Positions 8,655-17,799 of a stretch of 64,000 nt of DNA are shown here, piece by piece (position 1 is the first letter of the stretch; every line of letters starts with the position of its first letter). The position numbers and the translations under genes are program-made. A model generated the notes under the pieces. It saw only the letters and a program-made list of their open reading frames with translations. It did no database searches and was not told the DNA's origin. This DNA is from Streptomyces cinnamoneus (GTDB lineage: Bacteria > Actinomycetota > Actinomycetes > Streptomycetales > Streptomycetaceae), in NCBI RefSeq assembly GCF_002939475.1, contig NZ_PKFQ01000001.1:682001-746000 (forward strand). The letters are read 5' to 3'.

Positions 8655-9719
8655 ATGGACCTTCCGGTGATGCCCCCGGTGCTGCCGATGCTGGCCAAGA
8701 GCGCGTCGGTCATCCCACCGGGGATGCAGTACGAGGCCAAGTGGGACGGCTTCCGGGCAATCGTCTTCCGGGACGGCCCCGAGATCGAGGTGGGCAGCCG
8801 CTCGGGCAAACCGCTCACCCGCTACTTCCCCGAGCTGGTCGACGCCCTGCTGCGGCAGCTGCCCGGGCGCTGCGTCCTGGACGGCGAGATCGTCGTCGCC
8901 CGCGGCGGACGCCTGGACTTCGACGCCCTGCTGGAGCGGATCCACCCGGCCGACTCCCGGGTGCGCCACCTGGCCGAGGTGACCCCGGCCGGCCTGATCG
9001 CCTTCGACCTGCTGGCGCTGGGCGACCGGTCCCTGATGGACACCCCGCAGCGCGAGCGCCGCGAGGCCCTGACGGACGCCCTGCGGGGCGCCCACGACCC
9101 GGTCTTCACCGCCCCCGTCACCCACGACCTGGAGGTGGCGCGCGGCTGGTTCGAGCAGTTCGAAGGCGCGGGCCTGGACGGGGTGATCGCCAAACCGCCC
9201 GGGCTGCCGTACCGGCCCGGGGAACGCGTCATGGTCAAGGTCAAGCACGAGCGGACGGCCGACTGCGTCGTGGCCGGCCTGCGGCTGCACAAGAGCGGCC
9301 CGGTCGTCGGCTCGCTGCTGCTGGGCCTGTACGACGACGCCGGGCGGCTGCAGCACGTGGGGGTCTGCGCGTCCTTCCCCATGCGGCGCCGCCAGGAGCT
9401 GATGGCCGAGCTGGAGCCGCTGCGCATGGCGGACGTCGGCGGGCACCCCTGGCAGGAGTGGGCCAGCGCGGACGCCCAGGCGGCGGACCGGCTGCCCGGC
9501 GGGCCGAGCCGCTGGACGGGCAAGAAGGACCTGTCCTGGCTCCCGCTGCGCCCCGAGCGGGTGCTGGAGGTGGCCTACGACCACATGCAGGGCGACCGCT
9601 TCCGGCACACCGCCCAGTTCCGCCGCTGGCGTCCCGACCGGGAGCCCCGCCAGTGCACGTACGCCCAGCTGGAGGAGCCGGTGAGCTACGACCTGGCGCG
9701 GGTGCTCGGCACCGGATGA
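8655..9719 (+). CDS. ATP-dependent DNA ligase (LigC/LigD-type)
   Basis: A 354-residue ATP-dependent ligase. The adenylated Lys is in EAKWDGFR (K29), followed by the nucleotidyltransferase motifs RSGKPLTRYFPEL (Ia), LDGEIV (III), FDLLAL (IIIa), DGVIAKPP (IV) and MVKVKH (V). A C-terminal OB-fold starts near residue 200. It probably seals ends during non-homologous end joining with the divergent polymerase. No clear Shine-Dalgarno precedes the ATG, so the mRNA may be leaderless. Confidence 0.9.
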   Translation: MDLPVMPPVLPMLAKSASVIPPGMQYEAKWDGFRAIVFRDGPEIEVGSRSGKPLTRYFPELVDALLRQLPGRCVLDGEIVVARGGRLDFDALLERIHPADSRVRHLAEVTPAGLIAFDLLALGDRSLMDTPQRERREALTDALRGAHDPVFTAPVTHDLEVARGWFEQFEGAGLDGVIAKPPGLPYRPGERVMVKVKHERTADCVVAGLRLHKSGPVVGSLLLGLYDDAGRLQHVGVCASFPMRRRQELMAELEPLRMADVGGHPWQEWASADAQAADRLPGGPSRWTGKKDLSWLPLRPERVLEVAYDHMQGDRFRHTAQFRRWRPDREPRQCTYAQLEEPVSYDLARVLGTG

Positions 9720-9828
9720 GTCGTCCGGAGCAACGACTCCCCGTACCGCGGACCAAATCACGGGCTGACGCCCCGACATATTTCAAGCTGGTATGAACGC
9801 AGGATTCCGTGACGGAAGAGGTGCGCTC

Positions 9829-11010
9829 ATGCCCAGGGTCCGAACGACCCGCCTCGCCACCGGTGCCCGGCGCGGCGCCGCCGTCCTGCTGTGCGCGAGC
9901 ACCGTGTGCCTGCCGCAGGGCGCGGGGCGGGCCGTGGCGTCGGGCGGCGGGGACGGCCCCGACTCGCCGTTCTGGGTGCAGCCCGCCGGGCGCGCGGCCC
10001 GCCAGGTGCGGGTGTGGGAGGAGCGCGGGCGGGAGCCGGACGCGGCGGCGGTGCGGCGCATCGCCGAGCAGCCGACGGCCGTGTGGATGAACGCCGAGGA
10101 CCCGCGGCGGCAGGTCGAGCAGATCGCCGAGGAGGCCGAACGTGCCGGGCGGATCCCCGTCCTGGTGGCCTACAACATCCCGCACCGCGACTGCGGCCAG
10201 TACTCCTCCGGGGGCGCGCGGGACGCCGCCGCCTACCGGGAGTGGGTGGCGCGGGCGGCGGCGGGGATCGGCGAGCACCGGGCGTGGGTGGTGCTGGAGC
10301 CCGACGCGATCGCCCAGTGGGCCTCGGGCTGCGTGCCCAAGGAGGCCGCGCAGGAGCGGCTCGCCCTGCTGGCGGAGGCGGTGCGCACCTTCAAGGCGCA
10401 GCGCGGGACGTCGGTGTACGTCGACGCGGGCAACGCGGGCTGGGTCTCCGACCAGGCGCTGCTCGCCGGCGCCCTCAAGGAGGCGGGCGTCGGGGAGGCC
10501 GACGGGTTCGCGCTCAACGTGTCCAACTTCCACACCACGCCGGTCACGCGCGAGTACGGCGACCGGCTCTCGGACCGGCTGGGCGGCGCCCACTACATCG
10601 TCGACACCAGCCGCAACGGCAACGGTCCGCTGCCGCCCTCCGGGGTGGAGGCCCACGGGGAGGAGGCGTGGTGCAATCCGCCGGGCCGGGCGCTGGGGGC
10701 GCCGCCGACCACCGCCACCGGCGACGGGCGCATCGACGCGTTCGTCTGGATCAAGCGGCCCGGGGAGTCGGACGGCGCCTGCCGCGGCGCCCCGCCGGCC
10801 GGCCAGTGGTGGTCGGAGTACGCGCTGGACCTGTCCCGGGCCGCGGCCGCCGGGCCGCCGGCGGTCCCGCCGGCCCCCGAGCCGGCTCCGGCACCCGCGC
10901 CGCCCGCCCCGGTGCCCGCCGCTCCGGGGCCGGCTCCGGCGCCCCCTCCGGCCGCCGCGCCCCCCGCCGCCGTGCCCCCGGCCGCCGCGCCGCCCTCGCC
11001 GCAGACCTGA
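9829..11010 (+). CDS. cslZ: Secreted GH6 endoglucanase (CslZ-type)
   Basis: A 393-residue secreted glycoside hydrolase family 6 enzyme, cleaving beta-1,4-glucan with inversion. Conserved GH6 stretches are present: PVLVAYNIPHRDCGQYSSGG, WVVLEPDAI (Asp active-site region), YVDAGNAGW, LNVSNF, DTSRNGNG and WIKRPGESDG. The signal peptide core is AVLLCASTVC. The last 55 residues are a Pro/Ala-rich low-complexity tail. The ATG at 9829 has GGAAGAGG 7 nt upstream. It converges on glxA with a 16-bp gap. In S. coelicolor the endoglucanase CslZ is encoded with cslA and glxA and trims the glucan they make at hyphal tips; the gene name rests on this synteny. Confidence 0.85.
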   Translation: MPRVRTTRLATGARRGAAVLLCASTVCLPQGAGRAVASGGGDGPDSPFWVQPAGRAARQVRVWEERGREPDAAAVRRIAEQPTAVWMNAEDPRRQVEQIAEEAERAGRIPVLVAYNIPHRDCGQYSSGGARDAAAYREWVARAAAGIGEHRAWVVLEPDAIAQWASGCVPKEAAQERLALLAEAVRTFKAQRGTSVYVDAGNAGWVSDQALLAGALKEAGVGEADGFALNVSNFHTTPVTREYGDRLSDRLGGAHYIVDTSRNGNGPLPPSGVEAHGEEAWCNPPGRALGAPPTTATGDGRIDAFVWIKRPGESDGACRGAPPAGQWWSEYALDLSRAAAAGPPAVPPAPEPAPAPAPPAPVPAAPGPAPAPPPAAAPPAAVPPAAAPPSPQT

Positions 11011-11026
11011 CGGCGGGGCCGGCCGG

Positions 11027-12970
11027 TCAGCGGACGTGCACCCAGGCGGCCCGGGACGGAGTGCCCTCCCGGTCGGTGACGAAGAGCATGTACCAGCCGT
11101 CCGGCACCAGCGAGGGGTCGTCCGGAACCGTCACGGAGAGCGCGCCGTCCCCGCTGGCGGGCCGCAGCGCGATGGAGCGCTGTTCCACGTCGGTCGCGTG
11201 GGTGACCGCGCTCGGCCGCATCAGCCGGACGGTGGCGACGTCGCGGGGGTCCGCCCCCGGGAGCGCGACGGTCTCGCCGCGCTCCGCCTCCAGGGGGCCG
11301 GTGACGGCGGCGGGGCGGTGGCCGCGGAAGAGGGAGGGCGGGGTGAAGACCTCGATGCGCTTCTCGAAGACGCCCGTCCGCGTGTCGTCCTTGTCGGCGA
11401 AGAGGGGGTTGGAGCCGAACACCGCGATGCGCCCGTCGGGCAGCAGCAGTGCCTCCGAGTGGTAGTCGCGGCCGACGGTGGGGTCGGCGGCGGGGCGGAA
11501 GACTCGGTTCCTGGGGTCGTAGTACTGGGCGCGCAGGATGTCCGAGCCCCGCTTGCCCCGGTAGTCGGCCGAACCGCCGGTGGTGAAGACCTGGTCGTCG
11601 GGCGTGAGGACGGCGTTGAGGTAGCGGGTGGCGCGCGGCAGGTCGGGCCCGGGGACGTAGCGGGGGGCGGAGTCGGAGAGGTCGGCGATGGCGGTGCGCC
11701 TGCTGGACTCGTGGGCCTCGCCCACTCCCCCGCCGCCCATGATCATCACCTTCTGCTCCTGCGCGGGCGGCAGCAGCACCGAGGCGGAGGTCTCGGTCAT
11801 CTCCTGGTCCGCCAGCCCGGGCACGGGCACGAACGTGTTGGCGTCCACGTCCCACAGCCCGGGTGTGCGGCCCTTGTCGGCGGGGCCGTAGCCCGCGTTG
11901 GAACCGGAGTAGAACAGCTTGCCGCCGCCGGTGAGGAAGAGGGCGGGGTAGGTGGGGAAGTAGCGGTTCGGGCCCGGGGACCAGGTGCGGGTGCGGGGGT
12001 CGTAGATCTCGTTCTTGCCGTAGATGATCTCGCCCATGTCGTCCAGGCCCGACACCGTCAGCACCCGCCCGTCCCGCAGGGTGACGAGCGTGGGGTACCA
12101 GCGCGCCTCGGCCATGGGGTCGACGGGCACGTAGCGCTCGGCGACGGGGTCGAACTCGTAGGCCTCCCGGAGACCCTGGAAGTCCTTCTTGTCCAGGCCC
12201 AGCTTGGCCGCGAGCCCGTAGACGTCCCGGGCGTCGTCGCCGGTCAGCCCCTTGACGCGGTACTGGTCGGCGGTCTGGGTGATGCCCTGCTCGCCCTCGA
12301 CGACCGACTCGACGTAGACCCGCGCCTGGGAGGCGGTCACCATGACCTTCTTCCCCCCTGCCCCACCGCCGTCGCCGCCCTTCTCGGCGCGCGGCACCAG
12401 GACGGGGAACTGGGAGCGGTACTCCTTGCCGGAGCCACCGACGAACGTGGTGCCGGCGGGCAGCATCCGGGGGGCGTCGGGGTTCTCGTTCTTCACGAGC
12501 ATGGCCCCGCCGGCCCGCTTGACGTCGCCGGTCAGCTTCTCGTAGCGCGCCGTGCCGCCGGCCACCAGCAGCCGGCCGTCGGGCAGCTGGGCGTGGCCGG
12601 CGCAGAACATGTCCTTGGGGGTGGGCACCTGCTTGAAGGTGTTGCGCTCGGGATCCCACAGCACGCTCTGGAAGGTGCCGGCCCTGAAGTTCTTCTCGTC
12701 GTTGCCGGACCCCGCGATCAGCAGCACCTTGCCGGTGTGCAGGAGGGCGGCGTGGATGGCGTTGATCCGGAACTCCTCCGGGACGTCGACGACGTCCCAG
12801 TGCCCGTACCGCTCCTTGTACGACTCCTGGTTGATCGTGTACTCGTGCCAGGCCCGGCCGGCGAAATCCGCGGCCGCGGGGCCGTTGGCCGCCACCAGCA
12901 GCAGCGCGGCCGCGCCGCCCAGGGCCGCCCGGCGGGCCTTCGCACTCGGGGGGAACTTCACCGCACTCAC
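11027..12970 (-). CDS. glxA: Copper radical oxidase GlxA
   Basis: A 647-residue mono-copper radical oxidase of the galactose/glyoxal oxidase family. A short N-terminal hydrophobic segment (ALGGAAALLLVAANGP) acts as signal or anchor. A seven-bladed kelch-like propeller follows, then a C-terminal DUF1929 beta domain (from about residue 545). Cofactor residues are visible: Cys in FCAGHAQLPDG and Tyr in GKNEIYDPRTRTW for the Tyr-Cys link, Trp in EARWYPT, and copper ligands in GRDYHSEALLLPDG and AVTHATD. In S. lividans and S. coelicolor GlxA is needed with CslA to deposit the tip glucan that permits aerial growth. The gene starts 53 bp after the cslA stop, so they form an operon. Confidence 0.95.
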   Translation of the reverse strand: MSAVKFPPSAKARRAALGGAAALLLVAANGPAAADFAGRAWHEYTINQESYKERYGHWDVVDVPEEFRINAIHAALLHTGKVLLIAGSGNDEKNFRAGTFQSVLWDPERNTFKQVPTPKDMFCAGHAQLPDGRLLVAGGTARYEKLTGDVKRAGGAMLVKNENPDAPRMLPAGTTFVGGSGKEYRSQFPVLVPRAEKGGDGGGAGGKKVMVTASQARVYVESVVEGEQGITQTADQYRVKGLTGDDARDVYGLAAKLGLDKKDFQGLREAYEFDPVAERYVPVDPMAEARWYPTLVTLRDGRVLTVSGLDDMGEIIYGKNEIYDPRTRTWSPGPNRYFPTYPALFLTGGGKLFYSGSNAGYGPADKGRTPGLWDVDANTFVPVPGLADQEMTETSASVLLPPAQEQKVMIMGGGGVGEAHESSRRTAIADLSDSAPRYVPGPDLPRATRYLNAVLTPDDQVFTTGGSADYRGKRGSDILRAQYYDPRNRVFRPAADPTVGRDYHSEALLLPDGRIAVFGSNPLFADKDDTRTGVFEKRIEVFTPPSLFRGHRPAAVTGPLEAERGETVALPGADPRDVATVRLMRPSAVTHATDVEQRSIALRPASGDGALSVTVPDDPSLVPDGWYMLFVTDREGTPSRAAWVHVR

Positions 12971-13023
12971 ATCCCGTCATTCGCACGCGTGCCGTCACCG
13001 CCCGTCGCCGCGGGCCTCGCACC

Positions 13024-15078
13024 TCACCTGCGCCGGCGCTGCCCCACCGGGCGCGAGGCCCCCGGCTCCTGCTTCCCGCCGGCGGTCGCGACCGCCGGGA
13101 CGGCCCCCCGCGCCCGCCGCTCCTGCCACAGGCCGGTCCGCCACACCGCCACCGGGCCGAGCGCGGTGAGCATCGCCAGCAGCGCCCAGACCCGCATCGC
13201 CGTGTGGGCGTGGTCCAGCAGCCAGGAGGCGGCCAGCGCGAGGGCGAACGCCCCCGCCCACACCAGGTGGGTGCGGAAGGTCGCCGCGCAGTCGGGGCTG
13301 GCGGAGTCGCCCTTGGGCGTCACCACGAACCGCGAACGACGCCGCAGCAGTGCCTCGCCGAGGGAACGCGCGTACAGCGGGGCGGACAGGGCGGACATCA
13401 CCATGCCCGCCGCGCCGGAGGAGCCGGCCGGCTCGTGGGGGCTCACGTTGTGGCGCCGGTTCCAGACGTAGAGCCCGACCTGGAGGGCCGCCGCGTCGCA
13501 GTAGAGCATCAGCCACAGCTGCGACTCCACCGCGACGCCCGACGCGCCGAGTCCGAGGAACAGCGCGCAGGTCAGGGCGCCCAGCAGCCAGTTCACGGCG
13601 GCCATCGGGTAATAGGTGACCATGAACAGGTAGTTGAGGAGCCGCCCGGGCGACAGGCTCCACCCCACCCGCCAGAACTGCCGCAGCAGCGTGTCGTACG
13701 TACCGCGCGACCAGCGCAGTTGCTGCGAGAAGTAGTCCGTCCACGTCGAGGGGCCCTCCCCCACGGCCAGGACGTCGGGGGTGTAGACCGACTTCCAGCG
13801 CCGGCCGGTGGCGGGGTTGCGGCGCCGGTGGATCTCCAGGCCGGTCGCCATGTCCTCGGTGATCGAGTCGTACAGCCCGCCGATCTGGCGCAGCACGCTG
13901 ACGCGGACGCAGTTGCTGGTGCCGACGAACATCGGGGAGCCGTAGGCGTTGCCGGCCCGCTGGATCAGCGCGTGGAAGAGGAACTGCTGGCTCTCGGCGG
14001 CCTTGGTGACCGCAGACGTGTAGTTGCCGTAGACCTGGGGTCCGACGACGAACGCGACGTCGGGGTCGCGGAAGTAGCCCAGCATGCGTTCGAGGAAGTT
14101 GGGCAGCGGCACGTGGTCGGTGTCCACGACGGCCATGAATTCGTACTCGTCGCCGTGGGCGTCGAGCCAGGAGTTGTAGTTGCCGTGCTTCGTCCGGGTC
14201 CGGAAGCAGCCGGAGGGCTGGTTCCAGCGGGCGACGCCCTTGCGGGAGAAGTGCCGTACGCCCAGCTGGTCGCACAGCCGTCTGGCCTCGGGGTCGTCGC
14301 CCTCGTCCAGCAGCCACACGTCGAGGTGGCCGTCGTGCTCGATGCGCACGGCGCCCTCCAGCGTCGCCCGCACCATGGACAGCGGCTCCTTGCCCGGCAC
14401 GAAGCTGGTGAGGAACGCCACGCGCGTCCCCGGCTGCGCGCGCACCGGCACGGGGTCCCTCGCGACCCAGGTGGCGTGGGCGTTGGAGGCGACGTTGACC
14501 ACGCGGAACAGCTCGATGAGCCCGATCGCGACGAGCATGACGGTGTCGGCGCCGCGTTCGAGGTCGCTGACGTACTCGCGGTGGAGCCAGTGCTCCGGCG
14601 ACATCAGCCAGAGCAGGAGCGTCACGGAGGCCAGGGGTGCCGCCGCGACCAGCAGCATCACGCCCACCCCGCCGCCGTGGGCCTGGCTCAGCAGGTGCCG
14701 GTAGCGCACCCGGTAGACACCCCGGGGCGGTTCGGTCAACTCCCCCGCGAGCCGGCTGAATCCGGCGTAGTCGTAGCCCCCCGGCCCGTCCGTCGCGGTG
14801 GGTTCGGCCACCCCGGGGCCGCCCCCGCCGTCGGAGCCGCCCGGCCCGTTGCCGCCGCGCCCTCCCGAGCCCGGCGCCCCCGGTCCGCCCGGCCCCACCC
14901 CGCCCACGCCGCCTCCGGGGCCGGGTACGGCACCCGGGGGCCCCGCGTCGAGACGGCCTCCGACGGTCCCCTTGTCGGACGCCGGCCCGTCAGGGGAGGG
15001 GATGGCCTCGCCGGCCGGGTTCGCGTCGGGGCACTCGCGGGCCGCCGCCAGCCGGGCCGCACTCGTCGGAATCGCCAC
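13024..15078 (-). CDS. cslA: Cellulose synthase-like glycosyltransferase CslA (GT2)
   Basis: A 684-residue membrane processive glycosyltransferase of family GT2. A Gly/Pro-rich N-terminal region of about 110 residues precedes two membrane helices, the cytosolic catalytic domain with DVWLLDEGDD, VVDTDHVPLP (DxD), SITEDMATGLEIH (TED) and QQLRWSRGTYD (QxxRW), then several C-terminal helices. This is the CslA pattern: the enzyme makes a beta-linked glucan at hyphal tips and is paired with GlxA and CslZ. Two adjacent GTG codons (15081 and 15078) follow CTGGGGGT; the second has better spacing and is used here. The operon continues into glxA. Confidence 0.93.
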   Translation of the reverse strand: MAIPTSAARLAAARECPDANPAGEAIPSPDGPASDKGTVGGRLDAGPPGAVPGPGGGVGGVGPGGPGAPGSGGRGGNGPGGSDGGGGPGVAEPTATDGPGGYDYAGFSRLAGELTEPPRGVYRVRYRHLLSQAHGGGVGVMLLVAAAPLASVTLLLWLMSPEHWLHREYVSDLERGADTVMLVAIGLIELFRVVNVASNAHATWVARDPVPVRAQPGTRVAFLTSFVPGKEPLSMVRATLEGAVRIEHDGHLDVWLLDEGDDPEARRLCDQLGVRHFSRKGVARWNQPSGCFRTRTKHGNYNSWLDAHGDEYEFMAVVDTDHVPLPNFLERMLGYFRDPDVAFVVGPQVYGNYTSAVTKAAESQQFLFHALIQRAGNAYGSPMFVGTSNCVRVSVLRQIGGLYDSITEDMATGLEIHRRRNPATGRRWKSVYTPDVLAVGEGPSTWTDYFSQQLRWSRGTYDTLLRQFWRVGWSLSPGRLLNYLFMVTYYPMAAVNWLLGALTCALFLGLGASGVAVESQLWLMLYCDAAALQVGLYVWNRRHNVSPHEPAGSSGAAGMVMSALSAPLYARSLGEALLRRRSRFVVTPKGDSASPDCAATFRTHLVWAGAFALALAASWLLDHAHTAMRVWALLAMLTALGPVAVWRTGLWQERRARGAVPAVATAGGKQEPGASRPVGQRRRR

Positions 15079-15313
15079 CACACACCCCCAGTCACGTAAG
15101 GACACGGGATTAGGGCACCCGCCTGGGTACCGCTGCGCAGAGCGCAGGGACAACATTGGAGAAAAGTTAACGAAACATCCCTGCGATCATGTGACAAACA
15201 CACCGAAGACCGACCCTCATCACCCACCCGGCGGCGGTTCCGGTGCTCTAAAATTGCAGAATTCTTCAATTCACCAGACGTGCACAGTCAGACGATCGAC
15301 ACAGGGGGCCGTC

Positions 15314-15517
15314 GTGAGCGCGTTCGCCGAAGCGATGCGGAAGAGGGTGCGCGACGCCCGTGCCGCCCTGACGGCCGCCCTCGCGGCCGGTGACGTCTAC
15401 GCGGCCGCGGTCGCGGAGGACGAACTGGACGACGCCCTCCGGCTGGCCCACGCGCACGGCGTCCCCACCCGCGACCTGACGGGCGACGCCACCACCGGGG
15501 GCGAGAGCCCCCGGTGA
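15314..15517 (+). CDS. Small acidic helical protein
   Basis: A 67-residue hypothetical protein, predicted almost entirely helical over residues 2-50 (FAEAMRKRVRDARAALTAAL, AVAEDELDDALRLAHAHGV). The GTG at 15314 is preceded by ACAGGGGG with 5-nt spacing, which supports translation. It is divergent from cslA. The 235-bp gap between them is locally AT-rich, with GTTAAC and CTAAAATTG stretches that could hold both promoters. No known family is recognised. Confidence 0.6.
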   Translation: MSAFAEAMRKRVRDARAALTAALAAGDVYAAAVAEDELDDALRLAHAHGVPTRDLTGDATTGGESPR

Positions 15518-15797
15518 TCGCCGGAGACCGGTCGGGAATGCGGGGCATTCACGAGGACAGGTGATAACGGAATGGCCAAGGGCCGGGGATTCGTTGTATA
15601 GGGCCGAAGCAGCCGGTATAGACCCGCGTCCTATGCCAGTCACGCCACAGGCGGCCGGAGCTGCGCGTCGTTTACCGGGGGCTGTTCCACCGTACGCGGA
15701 ATTAGCCCTTCCTCTCTGTCAACCCGCAGGTCAGCACTGGGCCCCATTGCCGGGAACCCAGGTCGCGCGCGGCTTGGCGCTGCTACTGTCCCGCGAC

Positions 15798-16127
15798 ATG
15801 GAGCAGCTCTTCACCCCTGACGAAATCGTCCGCATTGAGGCCGCTGCGCAAGAAGCCGGCCGAACCTCTCGCGACTGGGTGCGCGAGATCGTTCTCCAGC
15901 GGGTGACCGGCGAGTGGCGGCACGATCTCGAGGACGCGCTCTGGCCGGTCACCGTGCACCGCCGCTCCGGCGGCAACCTCCAGGAGCTGCACCACGCGGG
16001 CTGCTGGGTGCCGAGGGGCGGGGAGGACACCCTGACCACGGCGGAGGCCCGGGTCAAGGTCGCCACACTCGACGTCCGCCCCTGCGACGCCTGCGAGCCG
16101 GAGAGGTTCCTCGTCCCCTTCGAGTGA
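15798..16127 (+). CDS. Small protein with possible RHH-like N-terminus and CxxC motif
   Basis: A 109-residue protein of unknown function. The first 40 residues (LFTPDEIVRIEAAAQEAG, RTSRDWVREIVLQRV) look like a short helical DNA-binding or dimerisation unit. The C-terminal half, with HHAGCWVPRGG, LTTAEARVKVA and a CDAC pair, resembles the C-terminal region of Streptomyces DUF6233-type proteins. Cys/His residues at HHAGC and CDAC could bind a metal. No clear Shine-Dalgarno precedes the ATG; a TACTGT hexamer about 7 nt upstream suggests a leaderless message. Confidence 0.6.
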   Translation: MEQLFTPDEIVRIEAAAQEAGRTSRDWVREIVLQRVTGEWRHDLEDALWPVTVHRRSGGNLQELHHAGCWVPRGGEDTLTTAEARVKVATLDVRPCDACEPERFLVPFE

Positions 16128-16225
16128 CGGGCCCCGCGCCGGACCCACCGTCCGCCACCTGCCGCCTTCCTGGGTGATTGCACCCTTTACGCTGTCCCCG
16201 TCAAGATCAATCCGGTGGGCGGGGG

Positions 16226-17149
16226 ATGCGGGGGATGCGGGGCATGAGGACACTGACGCGGCTCACGGGGTGGGCGACCCTGCTCGTGGGCTACGCGACC
16301 GTGCTGCTCGGCCTGGTGCCGCTCCGCGAACTGCCGCCCAAGCGCCAGCAACTGCTGTTGCTCGGTGCGACCGCCGTCGGCGCCCTGTGCTGGATCCTGG
16401 CCTCCTTGCTCGTGCGCGCCCGCAGACGGGCGACCTTACGCCGCAAGGCGTGGCGCAGGCGCTACGAGCCCTGGCCCGAGCCCCGGCGCTCACGCGCCCT
16501 CGCCTGGGTGCTGGGCTTCGGCGTCGCCCTCACCAGCGCCGCCGCGCTGTGCCAGGGCGTGGGACACGACGGTGCCGAGGGGGCGTGGCTGGCCGAGGTC
16601 AGCCGTGCCGGTGCGGGCAACTTCGACGTGCGCGTCGAGAAGATCGTGGGTGAGCCGCGGTCCACGGGCGTGGAGGCCAACGACACCGACCAGTACGCGT
16701 CCACGGTCGTCGTCACCGTCCCCTTCACATCCGGCCCGCAGCAGGTCACCGTCGACGACGTGCTCACCAGCGGGATGCCCGAGGAGGGCCGCACGGTCCT
16801 GTTGCGGTACGTGCCGGACCGCCCGGACCTGGGGGTGCGTCAGGCGCCGGACACCGACATCGGCTCGGTCGCGGGGCGCATCCTCGTCCTGCCGGCCATC
16901 TGGATCCTCGCCCTCGCGGCCGGCTCGGTCACGGGCCTGGCCCTCTACCGGCGGGAGACCTCGGTGCGCTACGCGCGTCGCTTCGAGCCGTGGGTGCACC
17001 TGCCCGCCCTGGCGATCCTCGCGTGCGGTGCGGGGCTCGTGCTCCCGCTGCTCCTGGGCTTCCCCGCCACGGCCACGGGCTGGTGCCTGGCGGTCGCGTC
17101 GGCCGCCAGCCCCTGGCTCGCCCTCGTCTGGGTCGCGCGGACGAGCTGA
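16226..17149 (+). CDS. Multi-pass membrane protein, DUF3592-like
   Basis: A 307-residue membrane protein. Two N-terminal helices (about residues 10-65) are followed by a third near 100, an extracytoplasmic strand-rich domain of about 110 residues, then three C-terminal helices. The soluble part has VVVTVPFTSG, VDDVLTSGMPEEG and VLLRYVPDRPDLG, as in DUF3592-type proteins. Function is unknown. The start is ambiguous: three in-frame ATGs at 16226, 16235 and 16244 sit in a 9-bp tandem repeat behind GGGCGGGGG. The first is used here. Confidence 0.75.
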   Translation: MRGMRGMRTLTRLTGWATLLVGYATVLLGLVPLRELPPKRQQLLLLGATAVGALCWILASLLVRARRRATLRRKAWRRRYEPWPEPRRSRALAWVLGFGVALTSAAALCQGVGHDGAEGAWLAEVSRAGAGNFDVRVEKIVGEPRSTGVEANDTDQYASTVVVTVPFTSGPQQVTVDDVLTSGMPEEGRTVLLRYVPDRPDLGVRQAPDTDIGSVAGRILVLPAIWILALAAGSVTGLALYRRETSVRYARRFEPWVHLPALAILACGAGLVLPLLLGFPATATGWCLAVASAASPWLALVWVARTS

Positions 17150-17158
17150 GCGCGGGGT

Positions 17159-17185
17159 CCCGCCCGGCCGGGGAGGCCGGGCGGG
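17159..17185. terminator. Bidirectional hairpin terminator
   Basis: An 11-bp perfect stem (CCCGCCCGGCC, 17159-17169, pairing with 17175-17185) with a 5-nt loop lies between two convergent genes. There is no long T-run, as is usual in Streptomyces. It could serve both strands. Confidence 0.7.
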
Positions 17186-17207
17186 GGCACCCGGGGGGAA
17201 CCGGGGC

Positions 17208-17660
17208 TCAGGAACGACGGCGCTTGAAGGCCCGGCGCAGCAGGAAGATCGCCAGCACGACGAACACCACGACGAGCAGGATGCCGAGGATCACGATCAC
17301 CAGCAGGGTCGTGCCCAGCCGCTTGAAGAAGCCCTTCTTCTTCTTTTTCTTCTTCTTGTCCTTGTCCTTGGCCAGGGTCTTGTGGTCCTTGGCCAGGACC
17401 TGGTGGTCGCTGCCGGCGTGGTGCGCGGCCGCGGCGCCCGGGGAACGGTGCGCGGCGGTGACCGCCGACGCGGCGCCGTCGTCCGTGGTCACGGTGGACC
17501 GGGCCTCGGCCACGACCGGGTGGGCGCCGGTGGCGGCCGGCGCGGCGGCCGCCACCGGGGTGGCCAGCAGGGCGGCGCACAGCGCCAGGGCGATGAGGGC
17601 CGAGACCCTACGGGCCAGACGTCCTCGGTGCCGTCCTTCGTGTTGCTGATCGCTCTTCAT
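17208..17660 (-). CDS. Exported or membrane protein with poly-lysine tract
   Basis: A 150-residue protein with a signal peptide or first membrane helix (ALIALALCAALLATPVAAA, about residues 21-42), a low-complexity extracytoplasmic region, an extreme basic tract (KDKDKKKKKKKKGFFKRL, near 103-120), then a strong C-terminal membrane helix (LLVIVILGILLVVVFVVLAI) and RRAFKRRRS. The Lys tract directly before the helix, with a basic tail after it, leaves the topology uncertain. The ATG at 17660 follows a GGGGG ribosome-binding site; an upstream in-frame start has none. No family is recognised. Confidence 0.65.
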   Translation of the reverse strand: MKSDQQHEGRHRGRLARRVSALIALALCAALLATPVAAAAPAATGAHPVVAEARSTVTTDDGAASAVTAAHRSPGAAAAHHAGSDHQVLAKDHKTLAKDKDKKKKKKKKGFFKRLGTTLLVIVILGILLVVVFVVLAIFLLRRAFKRRRS

Positions 17661-17799
17661 CCACGCCCCCTGTATCGGTGCTCTGGTGGTTCGGTGTGCC
17701 CCGCAGGGCGCGGGGCGCACCCATTATCAACACAGGCACGGAGTGCTCAGCAGGGCGCGTACCCCGCCACGGGGACGGCGCACGTGGCGGGGTGCGGGT

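Noticed and set aside
10142..13471. An 1109-codon plus-strand frame across cslZ and glxA
   Set aside because: Shadow of two genes on different strands; no domain content.
13204..15099. A 631-codon plus-strand frame opposite cslA
   Set aside because: It is a shadow of cslA, whose GT2 motifs and operon context are unmistakable.
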